The position numbers were made by a program, and so were the translations under genes. The notes under the pieces were generated by a model, which did not search any database, had not been told where the DNA came from, and was given only the letters and a program-made list of their open reading frames with translations. Below are positions 9,722 through 18,457 of a DNA stretch of 64,000 nucleotides, piece by piece; the first letter of the stretch is position 1; each line of letters opens with the position of its first letter. The DNA comes from Planctomycetaceae bacterium (lineage in GTDB: Bacteria > Planctomycetota > Planctomycetia > Pirellulales > Pirellulaceae). The stretch is taken from positions 1-64,000 of the forward strand of contig JABJJO010000216.1 in assembly GCA_018660825.1 (NCBI GenBank), read 5' to 3'.

Positions 9722-10738
9722 TTAGTTGTCGTCAGTATTTGTGAGCGGTTCCCATTGATTGGATTCGGCAGCGCGAAATATCGCTTCGATGGTCTGCATG
9801 TTACCAACGGCGTCTTCAATCGGCGTAGGGACGGCAGTGTCATCAAGGATCGCGCGGGAAAACAAATCTCCCTGGATTGTGTATTGGTCACAAATATCGA
9901 ACTCGATTTCTTCAATCACAGCATCTTGATTTTGAAACCACAGGCGACATGGTTTAGCGGGTGGTGCATTAAAAGGGATTTCAATTTCAACGCGGCCTCG
10001 GTCACCAAAGATTTGCACTCGTTGATAAGGTGCCATTTGTGTCGAGCACGTAAATGTTGACGTGCCGTTGCCAAAATCCATGATCGCACTTGAGAGGATA
10101 TCCGTTTTGAAGTTTGGGTCAAACTCGGCTATTGCGGACACCCGTAGTGGTTCAGCGGCAAATATAAAGCGAGACAGGCTGATGGGATAACAGCCGATGT
10201 CCATCAATCCGCCGCCGCCAAGGTCCGCTCGATTACGAATATTATTCGCTTCTATGTTGTGGTATGAGAACAGCGAGTTGATTGTTTTAAGTGTGCCAAT
10301 ACTGCCATCACGGACAAGCTCACGGGCTTTTTGCCACTGTGGGTGGTGGCGATACATGAACGCCTCCATGACTTTCAACTCGGGGTGCGTCTGAGCTGCG
10401 TCTACAAGTAATTGTCCTTCGGCACTGGTCAGGGCAATTGGTTTTTCACAAAGTACATGTTTGCCGTGCTCTAGAGCGGCGATGGATATGGGTACGTGCA
10501 GGTGGTTGGGCAGTGGATTATAGATAGCATCGATTTCAGGGTCTGCCAGCAATGCCTCGTAGCTAGCATATGCTTTGGGGATCCCTAGCGAGGTGGCCGC
10601 GGTGTCGGCTGATTCTTGCGTTCGCGAAGCGATGGCTTGAATGTCGCAGTATTTACTTTGTTGCATTGCCGGTATGACTTGTTTCATACCAATTTTAGCG
10701 GTGGAAATTATTCCCCAGCGGATTTTGTTAGCTGACAT
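9722..10738 (-). CDS. Gfo/Idh/MocA family oxidoreductase
   Basis: About 338 residues. The N-terminus RWGIISTAKIG is a Rossmann NAD(P)-binding loop, and CEKPIALT carries the conserved Lys of the EKP motif in this family. The middle and C-terminal part (GGGLMDIGCYPISLSRF) is typical of trans-1,2-dihydrobenzene-1,2-diol dehydrogenase/glucose-fructose oxidoreductase-like members. No signal peptide is visible, so it is probably a cytoplasmic sugar or polyol dehydrogenase. ATG at 10738 is preferred; a TTG three codons upstream (10747) is also in frame. It is the first gene of a minus-strand pair with the DUF1501 gene, and divergent from the DUF1571-like gene. Confidence 0.9.
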   Translation of the reverse strand: MSANKIRWGIISTAKIGMKQVIPAMQQSKYCDIQAIASRTQESADTAATSLGIPKAYASYEALLADPEIDAIYNPLPNHLHVPISIAALEHGKHVLCEKPIALTSAEGQLLVDAAQTHPELKVMEAFMYRHHPQWQKARELVRDGSIGTLKTINSLFSYHNIEANNIRNRADLGGGGLMDIGCYPISLSRFIFAAEPLRVSAIAEFDPNFKTDILSSAIMDFGNGTSTFTCSTQMAPYQRVQIFGDRGRVEIEIPFNAPPAKPCRLWFQNQDAVIEEIEFDICDQYTIQGDLFSRAILDDTAVPTPIEDAVGNMQTIEAIFRAAESNQWEPLTNTDDN

Positions 10739-10973
10739 AGTTTTCAATCATGTTGGTGCAATTGATTATCTACCGATGAAGATACCAAATTATTGGTTCT
10801 CATTAAACTCGTAGTGAGAGATTCCTGCAGTTTGTTTTTCGTTTCATCCCTCGCGCAACAATCCCAGCGGATGACTTAGGGTCGATATCTGTTATCATGT
10901 GTTGTACTTTGGAATAGCCGGTTTTATCTTTACTAATGGAAAATTTGTGGACTCATCGTTTGTAAAACCTAAG

Positions 10974-11891
10974 ATGTCACGTGCCAAGAAAATTAGTTTG
11001 TTGGTGCTGGTTGTTGTAGTTGTAGTTGTTGTAGTTGTTGTAGTTGTTGTAATTTCCGGCGGGTGGATTGCCAATAATTTCGATATTGAACGTAATCGAC
11101 AGGCACAACTGATAGAAAATAAACGTAAACTCGATCAGCAGATCCAAAATGTTAAGCAAATAAGCGATGTGGAATTAACGAAGAACGAACATCCAATGGA
11201 TCCGGTGTTATTACTCGCCCGCAAATCATTGAATCATATAAGCGAAACCATCACGGATTACACAGCCACGTTAACTCGCCAAGAACGGATAGGTGATATT
11301 CTGACCGAGAAGAATACATCACGAGCGAAAATCCGCAATGAGCTGAAAAATCAACCATTATCGGTGTATATCCATTTCACCCAACCGGCGGGCGTCCGCG
11401 GGCGAGAGGTGATTTGGGTCGACGGGGAAAATGAAAATAAAATTACAGCGCACGAAGGTGGGCTGTTAAATCTATTTCGCGTCGTACAACCACACGATGG
11501 TTTTATTGCGATGATGGGTAGTCGCTATTCGATTGCGGAGACGGGCATCCAACGATTGATGGCAACGTTAATTCAACATGCGTTGCACGACCGAGAATAT
11601 GGTGAATGCGAGGTGCAGTTATCCGAAGTACAATCGGCAGGTGTGGCTTGTCGTCGAATTCGAGTGGTCCATCCATTCGAACGTGAACATTTCATCTTTC
11701 ATATTGTTGAAGTTGACATCGATTTGCAACGTAATATCCCTGTTCGATTTGCATCGTGGATGTGGCCGGAAATTGATGGTGCAGTACCCCCGTTAACGGA
11801 AGAATATATTTATACAGATATCAAACTTAATGTCGGCTTAATCGACGATGATTTTAATCCGGACAGCGAACAATATAGCTACCCCGACTGA
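10974..11891 (+). CDS. DUF1571-like envelope protein with poly-valine membrane anchor
   Basis: About 305 residues from ATG 10974; a TTG at 10899 would add 25 residues but gives a worse N-terminus. Residues 7-30 form one membrane segment containing 14 consecutive valines. The periplasmic body has the DUF1571 pattern: ITDYTATLTRQERIG, QPLSVYIHFTQPAGVRGREVIWVDGENENK, THEGG-like AHEGGLLNLF. This family is common in planctomycetes; a lipoprotein-localisation-like fold has been suggested for relatives, but the function is unknown. It is followed after 50 bp by the FIST gene on the same strand. Confidence 0.72.
   Translation: MSRAKKISLLVLVVVVVVVVVVVVVVISGGWIANNFDIERNRQAQLIENKRKLDQQIQNVKQISDVELTKNEHPMDPVLLLARKSLNHISETITDYTATLTRQERIGDILTEKNTSRAKIRNELKNQPLSVYIHFTQPAGVRGREVIWVDGENENKITAHEGGLLNLFRVVQPHDGFIAMMGSRYSIAETGIQRLMATLIQHALHDREYGECEVQLSEVQSAGVACRRIRVVHPFEREHFIFHIVEVDIDLQRNIPVRFASWMWPEIDGAVPPLTEEYIYTDIKLNVGLIDDDFNPDSEQYSYPD
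11010..11051 (+). repeat. GTTGTTGTA-type simple sequence repeat (14 Val codons)
   Basis: Forty-two bases made only of GTT and GTA codons, mostly as the 9-base unit GTTGTTGTA (the last three units are perfect). It encodes 14 valines in the membrane segment of the DUF1571-like protein. Every unit is a multiple of three, so slippage would change helix length without a frameshift. Confidence 0.9.
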
Positions 11892-11941
11892 CCCGAGTTC
11901 GCCGACCGTTTGTTTTACCTTTGCGAATAAAAAATAGTCCT

Positions 11942-13111
11942 ATGGAAAACAAATTTAGTAACGCCTTGATAACCAAAGCAAATTGGTCCGAGGAAATCGA
12001 AAAGAGTTGTCAGGCGATAATCGAGGACCTCGTTGTTTCCGCCGACATTGCGATTGTATTTGCATCTCCACATTTTGCCGACGAGTTTCAAGAAATAGCA
12101 GATGCGATTCAAGAGACGTTGCAGCCGATCAAGATGATTGGTTGTGTGGGAGACAGCATTGTCAGTGGTGGTCGCGAAATTGAAGGGGACCCTGCGATTA
12201 CTATCTGGGCTGCTGCATTGCCGGATACAAAGATTGAAACATCACATTTATTATTGGAACGCGTCCCCGATGGCGGATTTATATCAGGCACGGAAGAGTT
12301 GCCACTTGAACAAATCACGGCGGCCGCCGAAGCGGCGTTGATTGTCCTTGGCGAACCGTTTAGCTTTCCCGCTGATCTGTTGTTGTCTCAATTGTCGGCA
12401 GATTATCCGGAGTTACGAGTGTTAGGTGGAATGGCATCGGGATTCCAACAGCCCAGTAGGAATTTAGTGCTAGTTAACGGCACCGTGCATTGTGCAGGAG
12501 CTGCTGGGTTGCTCATCGATGGTGGAGTCAAAGTGTACAGTGTTGTTTCCCAAGGCTGTCGTCCGATTGGCGATCGATTAGTGGTCACGAAAGTCGAGCG
12601 GAACCTAGTCCTCGAGTTGGGCGGAAAACCAGCACTGCAGGTGTTGGAAGAAATGTTTATTAACTTGCCGACAAGTGACCATGATTTGATGAGCAAAGGA
12701 TTTTTCTTGGGACGCGTTATTAGTGAATATCAGGATGATTATGAAATGGGGGATTTCCTGATTCGCAATGTGATGAGTGTGGATAACGAACGTGGAGCTG
12801 TTGTTGTTAATGATTATTTTCAGGTAGGACAGACGGTTCAATTTCAAGTGCGCGACGAGGCGTCGGCCAGCAGCGAATTGCGACAATTGTTGGAAAAAAA
12901 TGAGCCGTCGGAAGTGAAAGGTGGCCTAGTATTTACTTGTAATGGTCGTGGTACCCGATTGTTTGCGGAACCCGATCATGATGCTGGGGTTATAAAAGAG
13001 ACCGTTGGTGAAATCCCATTGGCTGGGTTTTTTGCTCAAGGTGAAATTGGTCCAGTTGGCGGCGAAAATCATATGCATGGGTATACGGCGAGTGTTGTGT
13101 TATTTGAGTGA
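11942..13111 (+). CDS. FIST N-/C-domain signal transduction protein
   Basis: About 389 residues, no signal peptide and no kinase, GGDEF or methyl-acceptor domain attached. Residues about 25-215 fit the FIST N domain (VVSADIAIVFASPHF, IKMIGCVGDSIVSGGREIEG). Residues about 220-380 fit FIST_C, ending in GLVFTCNGRGTRLF and GFFAQGEIGPVGGENHMHGYTAS, the most conserved part of the domain. FIST is a predicted sensor of small ligands such as amino acids. A stand-alone copy of this size is common. ATG 11942 is preferred over the in-frame TTG at 11921. Its stop is only 8 bp before the YHS-like gene, suggesting co-translation. Confidence 0.92.
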   Translation: MENKFSNALITKANWSEEIEKSCQAIIEDLVVSADIAIVFASPHFADEFQEIADAIQETLQPIKMIGCVGDSIVSGGREIEGDPAITIWAAALPDTKIETSHLLLERVPDGGFISGTEELPLEQITAAAEAALIVLGEPFSFPADLLLSQLSADYPELRVLGGMASGFQQPSRNLVLVNGTVHCAGAAGLLIDGGVKVYSVVSQGCRPIGDRLVVTKVERNLVLELGGKPALQVLEEMFINLPTSDHDLMSKGFFLGRVISEYQDDYEMGDFLIRNVMSVDNERGAVVVNDYFQVGQTVQFQVRDEASASSELRQLLEKNEPSEVKGGLVFTCNGRGTRLFAEPDHDAGVIKETVGEIPLAGFFAQGEIGPVGGENHMHGYTASVVLFE

Positions 13112-13119
13112 GGTTTATT

Positions 13120-13821
13120 ATGAATGCAAAGAGGAAAAAAAATTGGTGGTCCGCACTGGCCATTTTGTTCATAGCAACGACTGTGGTTGGTATCGAGGTA
13201 GTCGCAGATCAATCGCGCGGTAAGAAAGCACTCGCTGCTCTGCAAGATTATGTAGGAACATGGAAAGGGGCTGGCCAAGTTCGACGTGGATCAACGCAGG
13301 GCGCCTGGATTGAAGAGAGTGAATGGGTGTGGCAATTTGATAAACAGGGCGCAGCCATTGTGCAGAAAAGCGCTAAGGGTAAGTTTGTAACGCAATTGGA
13401 ACTGCGAGCTGCTGAAAAACCGGGCGTGTTTGTAGCAACGGCAAAAACACCCCAAGGTGCTGTGCTTCAATTTGCGGGCGAGCTTAATGCCAGTGGTCGC
13501 TTGGTTCTAGTGAATAAGGATCTACAAAATCAAGTGGTGGGTCGTATTTCGATTCGCACGGTAGCCGCAGGGAAACGCATGATTGTGATGTATGAAAAAC
13601 TATTAACAGGAACGCTGTATTCTCGATTGGGTGAGTTAGGATCAACCCGAAAAGGAAGTATGTTCGGTGGCGGCGCTACAATGATTGAGTGCATTGTTTC
13701 AGGCGGCAAAGGCACTATTCCCGTAACGTATAATGGAAAGACGTATTACGTTTGCTGCAGCGGATGTCGAGATTATTTCAATGACAACGCCGCTGAGGTT
13801 GTCGCAGCTGCTGCTGATTGA
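13120..13821 (+). CDS. Exported protein with C-terminal YHS/TRASH-like metal site
   Basis: A 233-residue protein with an N-terminal membrane or signal segment (about 9-28). Residues 37-170 look like a lipocalin-type lipid- or ligand-binding barrel (LQDYVGTWKGAGQVRRG). The last 45 residues resemble a YHS/TRASH metal-binding domain: Cys191 then NGKTYYVCCSGCRDYF with Cys212, Cys213 and Cys216. The spacing C-x20-C-x3-C fits TRASH-like copper or heavy-metal sites. I know no experimentally described protein with exactly this pairing. ATG 13120 is chosen over the GTG at 13108, which would overlap the FIST stop. Confidence 0.7.
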   Translation: MNAKRKKNWWSALAILFIATTVVGIEVVADQSRGKKALAALQDYVGTWKGAGQVRRGSTQGAWIEESEWVWQFDKQGAAIVQKSAKGKFVTQLELRAAEKPGVFVATAKTPQGAVLQFAGELNASGRLVLVNKDLQNQVVGRISIRTVAAGKRMIVMYEKLLTGTLYSRLGELGSTRKGSMFGGGATMIECIVSGGKGTIPVTYNGKTYYVCCSGCRDYFNDNAAEVVAAAAD

Positions 13822-13888
13822 GCTGGCAACGGTATGTCGTCACCCCGACATCGATGTTGAAATACTCAGCAAACTTGTGCCGCGATAA

Positions 13889-15541
13889 CTAACGCTGGTT
13901 TGCAGTAACCAGCATTTGCTGTTGGTACCGCATCAGATTTACTTGCAGTTGCGGCAGTAGATCTGACCGCTGCTGATTGGTTGCTTGCTTAATCGCTTGA
14001 TTTTGGTACGCGATCGCTTTGTCATAATTGCCCGCAGCTGCCGCGACCATGGCGCCTGCAGCAGCATGCTCCGCAGGAAAACTATTGCTGTCGATATTCT
14101 CTAAGAGCAGGCGTGCTTGCTGAGGATTGCGTTGGGTTTCATCTGCCGCAGCAGACATCGCAAGAATTGCCATGAGCTGTAATGGCACATCGTCTTCATA
14201 AAGAGCAAGTGTTGATTCGAGGTGTGTTTGCGCTCGTGCGAATTGCCCTAATTGCAGGTAACATTTTGCGACCGACGTGAGCCCTTCTTGATTGGCAGGC
14301 TCACGTTGAATAACCAGTAGATATTGTTGTAACGCTTGCTCAGGTAAATTCTTTTCAAACAAAGCGTCACCATATTTCATCGCAACGATGTGGTTGCTTG
14401 GCCCTAGCTTTGCTGCTTGGCTTAACAACTCCAACGCTTCGTCTGCGTTGCCAGCCGCTTGTGCGAGAATGCCGAGGTTTGCGAGTGCTAGCGAATTTGT
14501 TGGCGCTAGTTCTAACGCCTTCAAGAAACATTGTTTGGCATTATCATTTTCACGTAAACGCAAATAAGCGACCCCGAGGTTTAATTGCAACGAGGGATCG
14601 GTGGGATCAAGTTCAATCGCATTGAGATAGTTATCGCGAGCTGCTGTAACGTTGCCATGTTTGAATAAATTATTGTCACCGCGAATACGGAAAGATCGCG
14701 CGGTGTATTTAGTCTTTTCGAGTTGTGCTTGGAATGGATCCTCCAGCTTAACAACGTCTCGGCCTTTCTTAAATTGCTCCTGATGGTATTTGGCTTGTCG
14801 CATGTTTTTCACTTTGCGATATGCCATCATCAAACTGTAATGGACATTGGTTGCTTGCGGTGATGATTCCAATGCCTTCAGTAAATGGTTAATTGCTTCA
14901 CCGGGGTCACTCTGTAAATATGTTTGGCCAATGGCGAGATGGCAGACCGCATCATCGATATTCGTCCCGACAGTCAATGCTGCTTGAAAGGACGCTCGAG
15001 CATCTTCGTCAAGCGTTAGTTCTAGTTGACATTCCCCTAAGTGAAACAGCGTTGCAAGTTTTTGTTTGTCGGTGCCATTTTGTTCATTTAGTAGTTTGCG
15101 CGCAATTTTATAATGTGCCACCGCGGTCGCCAAGTCACCGTTTTTTCGCAATGATTGAGCCAAGTGATAATGCCATGGCGCGGGTGTTGCGTCACCGAGA
15201 ATAATGGCATTGCGGTAACAGATAATTGCTTGGTCGATAATCCCGTAGCTTTGAAAAGCGTCACCGACATTTGCATATTGTTTGGCGAGTTCTGGGAATG
15301 TTAGTGGTGTTCCCTCAAAAGTTTGGCTTTGTAGTAACTTTTGCGTCAGCGTTGTAAGTGTTTTCTGAGCGGTTGGATCTAGATTTCCAAATGCCGGTTT
15401 TTCAATTAGTTGTACGCCGTTGGGCATATCTGGTTTTGTATCACAGCCAGTTATGAGAGCCAATATTCCCAACCCCAGTGTCGCTAGACATAAGTATGGT
15501 TTGGAATATGTTCTGACTTGCAAACGAAGATCATGGGCCAT
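13889..15541 (-). CDS. TPR-repeat lipoprotein
   Basis: A 550-residue protein with a lipoprotein signal: hydrophobic stretch and lipobox LITGC with Cys33. From about residue 70 to 520 it is almost entirely tetratricopeptide repeats, with clear copies such as AIICYRNAIILGDATPAPW, NYLNAIELDPTDPSLQLNL and CFLKALELAPTNSLALANL. It is a protein-interaction scaffold on a membrane facing the periplasm. Its first 11 bases overlap the end of the ASPIC/UnbV gene, so the two are translationally coupled. Such TPR/ASPIC pairs recur in planctomycetes and related bacteria, but no function is assigned. Confidence 0.9.
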   Translation of the reverse strand: MAHDLRLQVRTYSKPYLCLATLGLGILALITGCDTKPDMPNGVQLIEKPAFGNLDPTAQKTLTTLTQKLLQSQTFEGTPLTFPELAKQYANVGDAFQSYGIIDQAIICYRNAIILGDATPAPWHYHLAQSLRKNGDLATAVAHYKIARKLLNEQNGTDKQKLATLFHLGECQLELTLDEDARASFQAALTVGTNIDDAVCHLAIGQTYLQSDPGEAINHLLKALESSPQATNVHYSLMMAYRKVKNMRQAKYHQEQFKKGRDVVKLEDPFQAQLEKTKYTARSFRIRGDNNLFKHGNVTAARDNYLNAIELDPTDPSLQLNLGVAYLRLRENDNAKQCFLKALELAPTNSLALANLGILAQAAGNADEALELLSQAAKLGPSNHIVAMKYGDALFEKNLPEQALQQYLLVIQREPANQEGLTSVAKCYLQLGQFARAQTHLESTLALYEDDVPLQLMAILAMSAAADETQRNPQQARLLLENIDSNSFPAEHAAAGAMVAAAAGNYDKAIAYQNQAIKQATNQQRSDLLPQLQVNLMRYQQQMLVTANQR

Positions 15542-17321
15542 TGGGCACCTCCTCGCCCGCTTGCTGTCGTAGTGTCAGGTATTGGTTTACTGCGATGTCA
15601 GACCAACGCTCGACACGCCCATCATGCCAATAAACGGTTATTGTGGCCGATTTGTCGCAATCCGCTAAACCCACGATGACACGAGCATCATTTACTGATA
15701 AGTAGCTGCCGTCAGTGCGCGGCACTCGCCATTTCACGGGTTGGTCTGCTTGTTCGATCTTAATGCGACATTGCACAACCGGAGCAATTGACGCCTGTGA
15801 GGTGAGTTGAATTCCTAGCCAATGATTTTCAGTACCTACGTTATTGAGGAACAGGCGTGCGGGGCCCGTGTTGTTGCCAACTAAGATATCAATATCGCCA
15901 TCATTATCAATATCGCCGAAGGAGGTGCCGCGACTAATTTCAACGCCTTCGCATAGCGTGCCCGCGACCTCGGTCATGTCTTCAAATCGTGTTCCGGCTT
16001 TATTGTGAAATAGCTGGTTTGCTTGCTGCAATGGGTATTGTTGCCCACTGCGTTGCTGTTTCTCTACAAAATTAGTGGCTCCGTTGGCCATGAATAGGTC
16101 GAGCCAGCCATCGTTGTCATAGTCAAACCAAGCAGTTCCGAAGGCGGTAAATCCAATGCTCGGTATGCCCAAGCCGAATGTCTTGGTTTGGTCTTCAAAG
16201 TTGCCGTCGCCAAGGTTGATGAAAACGGTGTTGGTTTCGTCGGCCCAGTGTCCCATGATCAAGTCATCATCTCCATCACCATCAATGTCAGCGGCATCAA
16301 CCCCCATGCTACCTTCGACGAGTCCGTCGGCATTACAAGCACAGCCACGCAGCAAAGCTTCATCGGCAAAGGTGCCGTCTTGATTGTTGATCCACAGTTG
16401 ATTGGCTGCCGCGTCGTTGGCTACATAAATGTCGATCCATCCGTCACGGTTGAAGTCGCGACACAGGACACCCAGTCCAGGTCCCGAAACACGGGCGATT
16501 CCGGATTGAGCGGAGACATCCTGAAAAGTCCCATCCTGATTGTTGATGAACAAGCGATCGGAAACCGGTGTTTCGGTTTGCGGTCCGCAATAGCCAACCG
16601 CTCCACTGGGATGATAGCAGCGATGGTGGGTGTCGTAACCAAATGTGACATAGTTACACACGTAGAGGTCTAACCAACCGTCCTGGTTGACATCGACAAA
16701 CGCCGTGCTGGTTCCCCATTCCGGAGATTCTACTCCGGCGCGCTTGGTGACATCTGTAAATGTTCCATCGTGATTGTTTTGAAATAGTTGGTTTTCACCC
16801 CAGTTGGTGACATACAAATCTTGGTAGCCATCGTTATTGTAATCACCTACTGCGACACCCATGCCATACCCTAACGCACGAATGCCAGATTGTTCCGTAA
16901 CGTTGACGAACTTAACGGTGGTTTTGCCGGCGGCGTCGATTTTGAAGTCGTTGCGGTAGAGTTGATCACGTGGTTCAGACTTGGGCGGGTAGGTGGAATC
17001 TTCGAGCGTAGTGTTTTGGCCTAAAAGGGAACCTTGCACGAGGTAAATATCCAAATCTCCGTCGTTGTCAAAATCGAAGAGAACGGTACCCGAGCCCATC
17101 AGTTCCGGGAAATAGAGTTCACCAGTCATGCCATTGTAGTGTCTGAAATCTAAGCCAACTTCATGGGTGACTTCGGTGAAAAGATTCAGAGAAACAGCGG
17201 TCGTTGGTTGGGGTGTGTTGCCTATGGTGTCTGGTTTGGGTGCGGGATCGGAATCACAGCCACACACAAATAGCAGGCAGCAGGCGCAGCAACGAAGTAG
17301 GTTAGAAGTAAACGATTTCAT
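15531..17321 (-). CDS. VCBS/FG-GAP repeat lipoprotein with ASPIC/UnbV C-terminal domain (CRTAC1-like)
   Basis: A 596-residue lipoprotein (Cys22 in FVCGC). Residues about 45-480 hold repeated VCBS/FG-GAP blades of an integrin-like beta-propeller; each has a calcium loop of the D-x-D/N-x-D-G type, for example DFDNDGDLDIY, DYNNDGYQDLY, DVNQDGWLDLY and DIDGDGDDDLI. Residues about 515-590 form an ASPIC/UnbV domain (LADCDKSATITVYWHDGR). Animal homologues are the CRTAC1 cartilage proteins. Extracellular binding or adhesion is likely. It is the first gene of a two-gene unit with the TPR lipoprotein. The calcium-loop repetition also produces long false ORFs on the opposite strand. Confidence 0.93.
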   Translation of the reverse strand: MKSFTSNLLRCCACCLLFVCGCDSDPAPKPDTIGNTPQPTTAVSLNLFTEVTHEVGLDFRHYNGMTGELYFPELMGSGTVLFDFDNDGDLDIYLVQGSLLGQNTTLEDSTYPPKSEPRDQLYRNDFKIDAAGKTTVKFVNVTEQSGIRALGYGMGVAVGDYNNDGYQDLYVTNWGENQLFQNNHDGTFTDVTKRAGVESPEWGTSTAFVDVNQDGWLDLYVCNYVTFGYDTHHRCYHPSGAVGYCGPQTETPVSDRLFINNQDGTFQDVSAQSGIARVSGPGLGVLCRDFNRDGWIDIYVANDAAANQLWINNQDGTFADEALLRGCACNADGLVEGSMGVDAADIDGDGDDDLIMGHWADETNTVFINLGDGNFEDQTKTFGLGIPSIGFTAFGTAWFDYDNDGWLDLFMANGATNFVEKQQRSGQQYPLQQANQLFHNKAGTRFEDMTEVAGTLCEGVEISRGTSFGDIDNDGDIDILVGNNTGPARLFLNNVGTENHWLGIQLTSQASIAPVVQCRIKIEQADQPVKWRVPRTDGSYLSVNDARVIVGLADCDKSATITVYWHDGRVERWSDIAVNQYLTLRQQAGEEVPNGP

Positions 17322-17341
17322 GGGTTTCTTATAACATTAAG

Positions 17342-17379
17342 GCGGCCGCACGATAAGGGAATTCCTATCGTGCGGCCGC
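17342..17379. terminator. Very strong inverted repeat (probable intrinsic terminator)
   Basis: A perfect 14-bp stem (17342-17355 with 17366-17379, GCGGCCGCACGATA) around a 10-base loop that is itself mostly the palindrome GGAATTCC. It lies between the stop of the gene at 17449 and the start of the ASPIC gene, both on the minus strand. The minus-strand sequence after it is only moderately T-rich (CTTAATGTTAT); on the plus strand it is followed by TTT. It most likely ends transcription of the 19351-17449 unit. Each arm contains a NotI site and the loop an EcoRI site. Confidence 0.6.
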
Positions 17380-17448
17380 TTTGGGCAATGATCGTCAGAG
17401 TTGGAAATAGGTTACTGACACTAGTGAAAACTTGCGAATGCGGCGTGC

Positions 17449-18381
17449 TTATTTGTTTGTTTGATTAATGGTGATTTCTAATGCGAGTTTGGCTGGCAAG
17501 TCCATGTCGGCAATGGTCAGCGTAATTTCGCCCTTAACCTCTAGGTGGATCTTAGAAGTGACAATACGTCCTTTTTCCGCGTCGAACAGCAGCGTAGAAG
17601 TCCCTTCGATGATTTCTAAATCGCTTTCGGTTACCGCCGCAGCACCAGGTGTCGCTGCTGGTTGTTCAAAATCAACTTCGGTGTATTTGATTTCCACGTG
17701 ATGCAGTGTTTTTCCATCTTGCTGAATAGTTCCGAGGTATTTCTGGCTCGATGTCATTTCGAACACGGTGCCCTGTCCGAGCTCGAGAGTCGTTTCAGAT
17801 TTCCAACTGTCGCCGATGTTTACGGGTTTGTCATTGAATTCATCTATTTGATTTTGTGCTTTCTCTTTTAGTATGTCACCGTCCAACTCGCCACCGAGCA
17901 TTGCTTTTGCTTGAGCGTCGAGTGCATCCAAACCTTCCGCGTCAACTTCCATTTTTACAATGTCACCGTTCTTGTTATGAACAATAGTGGTGGTTGATTT
18001 TGATAATGCTTCCAGTAGGGGCAAAATAAAATCAAGCTGGGTGCCTTGAGGTGTATTTTCGCCGTTGGAGTCGAATTCTAACTCGACACCGCCAGGGAGA
18101 GAAATTTTATTTTCAAAGGCCGTATACTTTGATGAATAAGTAACGTTACCAGCGGAATCAGGCTTGCTGACATCGGTTTTCGCAGTTACTTTTCGCATAC
18201 TCGCCGTATCAATGTCTTGGCCCATAACCGACAAAGTTTGCTTAACTTTGAAATGTAGATTTGTTTCGAAGGAACCTGGGGCTTCGACACGTGGTTTGAT
18301 TATGATTTGAGCGGAAGCGAGAGGCGCTATCAGTAAAGCGAGCGTCAATGCTTGAAAAAAAGTTCTTTTAAACATGTGCAT
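17449..18381 (-). CDS. Secreted hypothetical protein, paralogue A of a tandem pair
   Basis: A 310-residue protein with a clear signal peptide cleaved after about residue 25 (LIAPLASAQ). I do not recognise a named family with certainty; the layout resembles planctomycete DUF6263-type proteins. Visible features are an N-terminal beta-rich segment (FETNLHFKVKQTLSVMGQD), a middle part with DKPVNIGDSWKSET, and a C-terminal part with GTSTLLFDAEKGRIVTSK followed by a hydrophobic-alternating strand ending ITLTIADMDLPAKL. The same order of motifs (IGESWDQ, KTYWFDSHHGRIFKS, GDITFKM) is found in the next gene upstream, so the two are duplicates. The strong hairpin at 17342-17379 follows it. Confidence 0.75.
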   Translation of the reverse strand: MHMFKRTFFQALTLALLIAPLASAQIIIKPRVEAPGSFETNLHFKVKQTLSVMGQDIDTASMRKVTAKTDVSKPDSAGNVTYSSKYTAFENKISLPGGVELEFDSNGENTPQGTQLDFILPLLEALSKSTTTIVHNKNGDIVKMEVDAEGLDALDAQAKAMLGGELDGDILKEKAQNQIDEFNDKPVNIGDSWKSETTLELGQGTVFEMTSSQKYLGTIQQDGKTLHHVEIKYTEVDFEQPAATPGAAAVTESDLEIIEGTSTLLFDAEKGRIVTSKIHLEVKGEITLTIADMDLPAKLALEITINQTNK

Positions 18382-18457
18382 GGTCCTTGAAAAATAGTGA
18401 GTTTGAATATTTGTTTGGTTGAAAATGAATAGACGAGAATGTCCAAAGCAAATTTAA

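Noticed and set aside
16188-16673. 161-residue plus-strand frame inside the ASPIC/UnbV gene
   Set aside because: The repeated calcium-loop codons keep the opposite frame open; there is no start signal or protein-like pattern.
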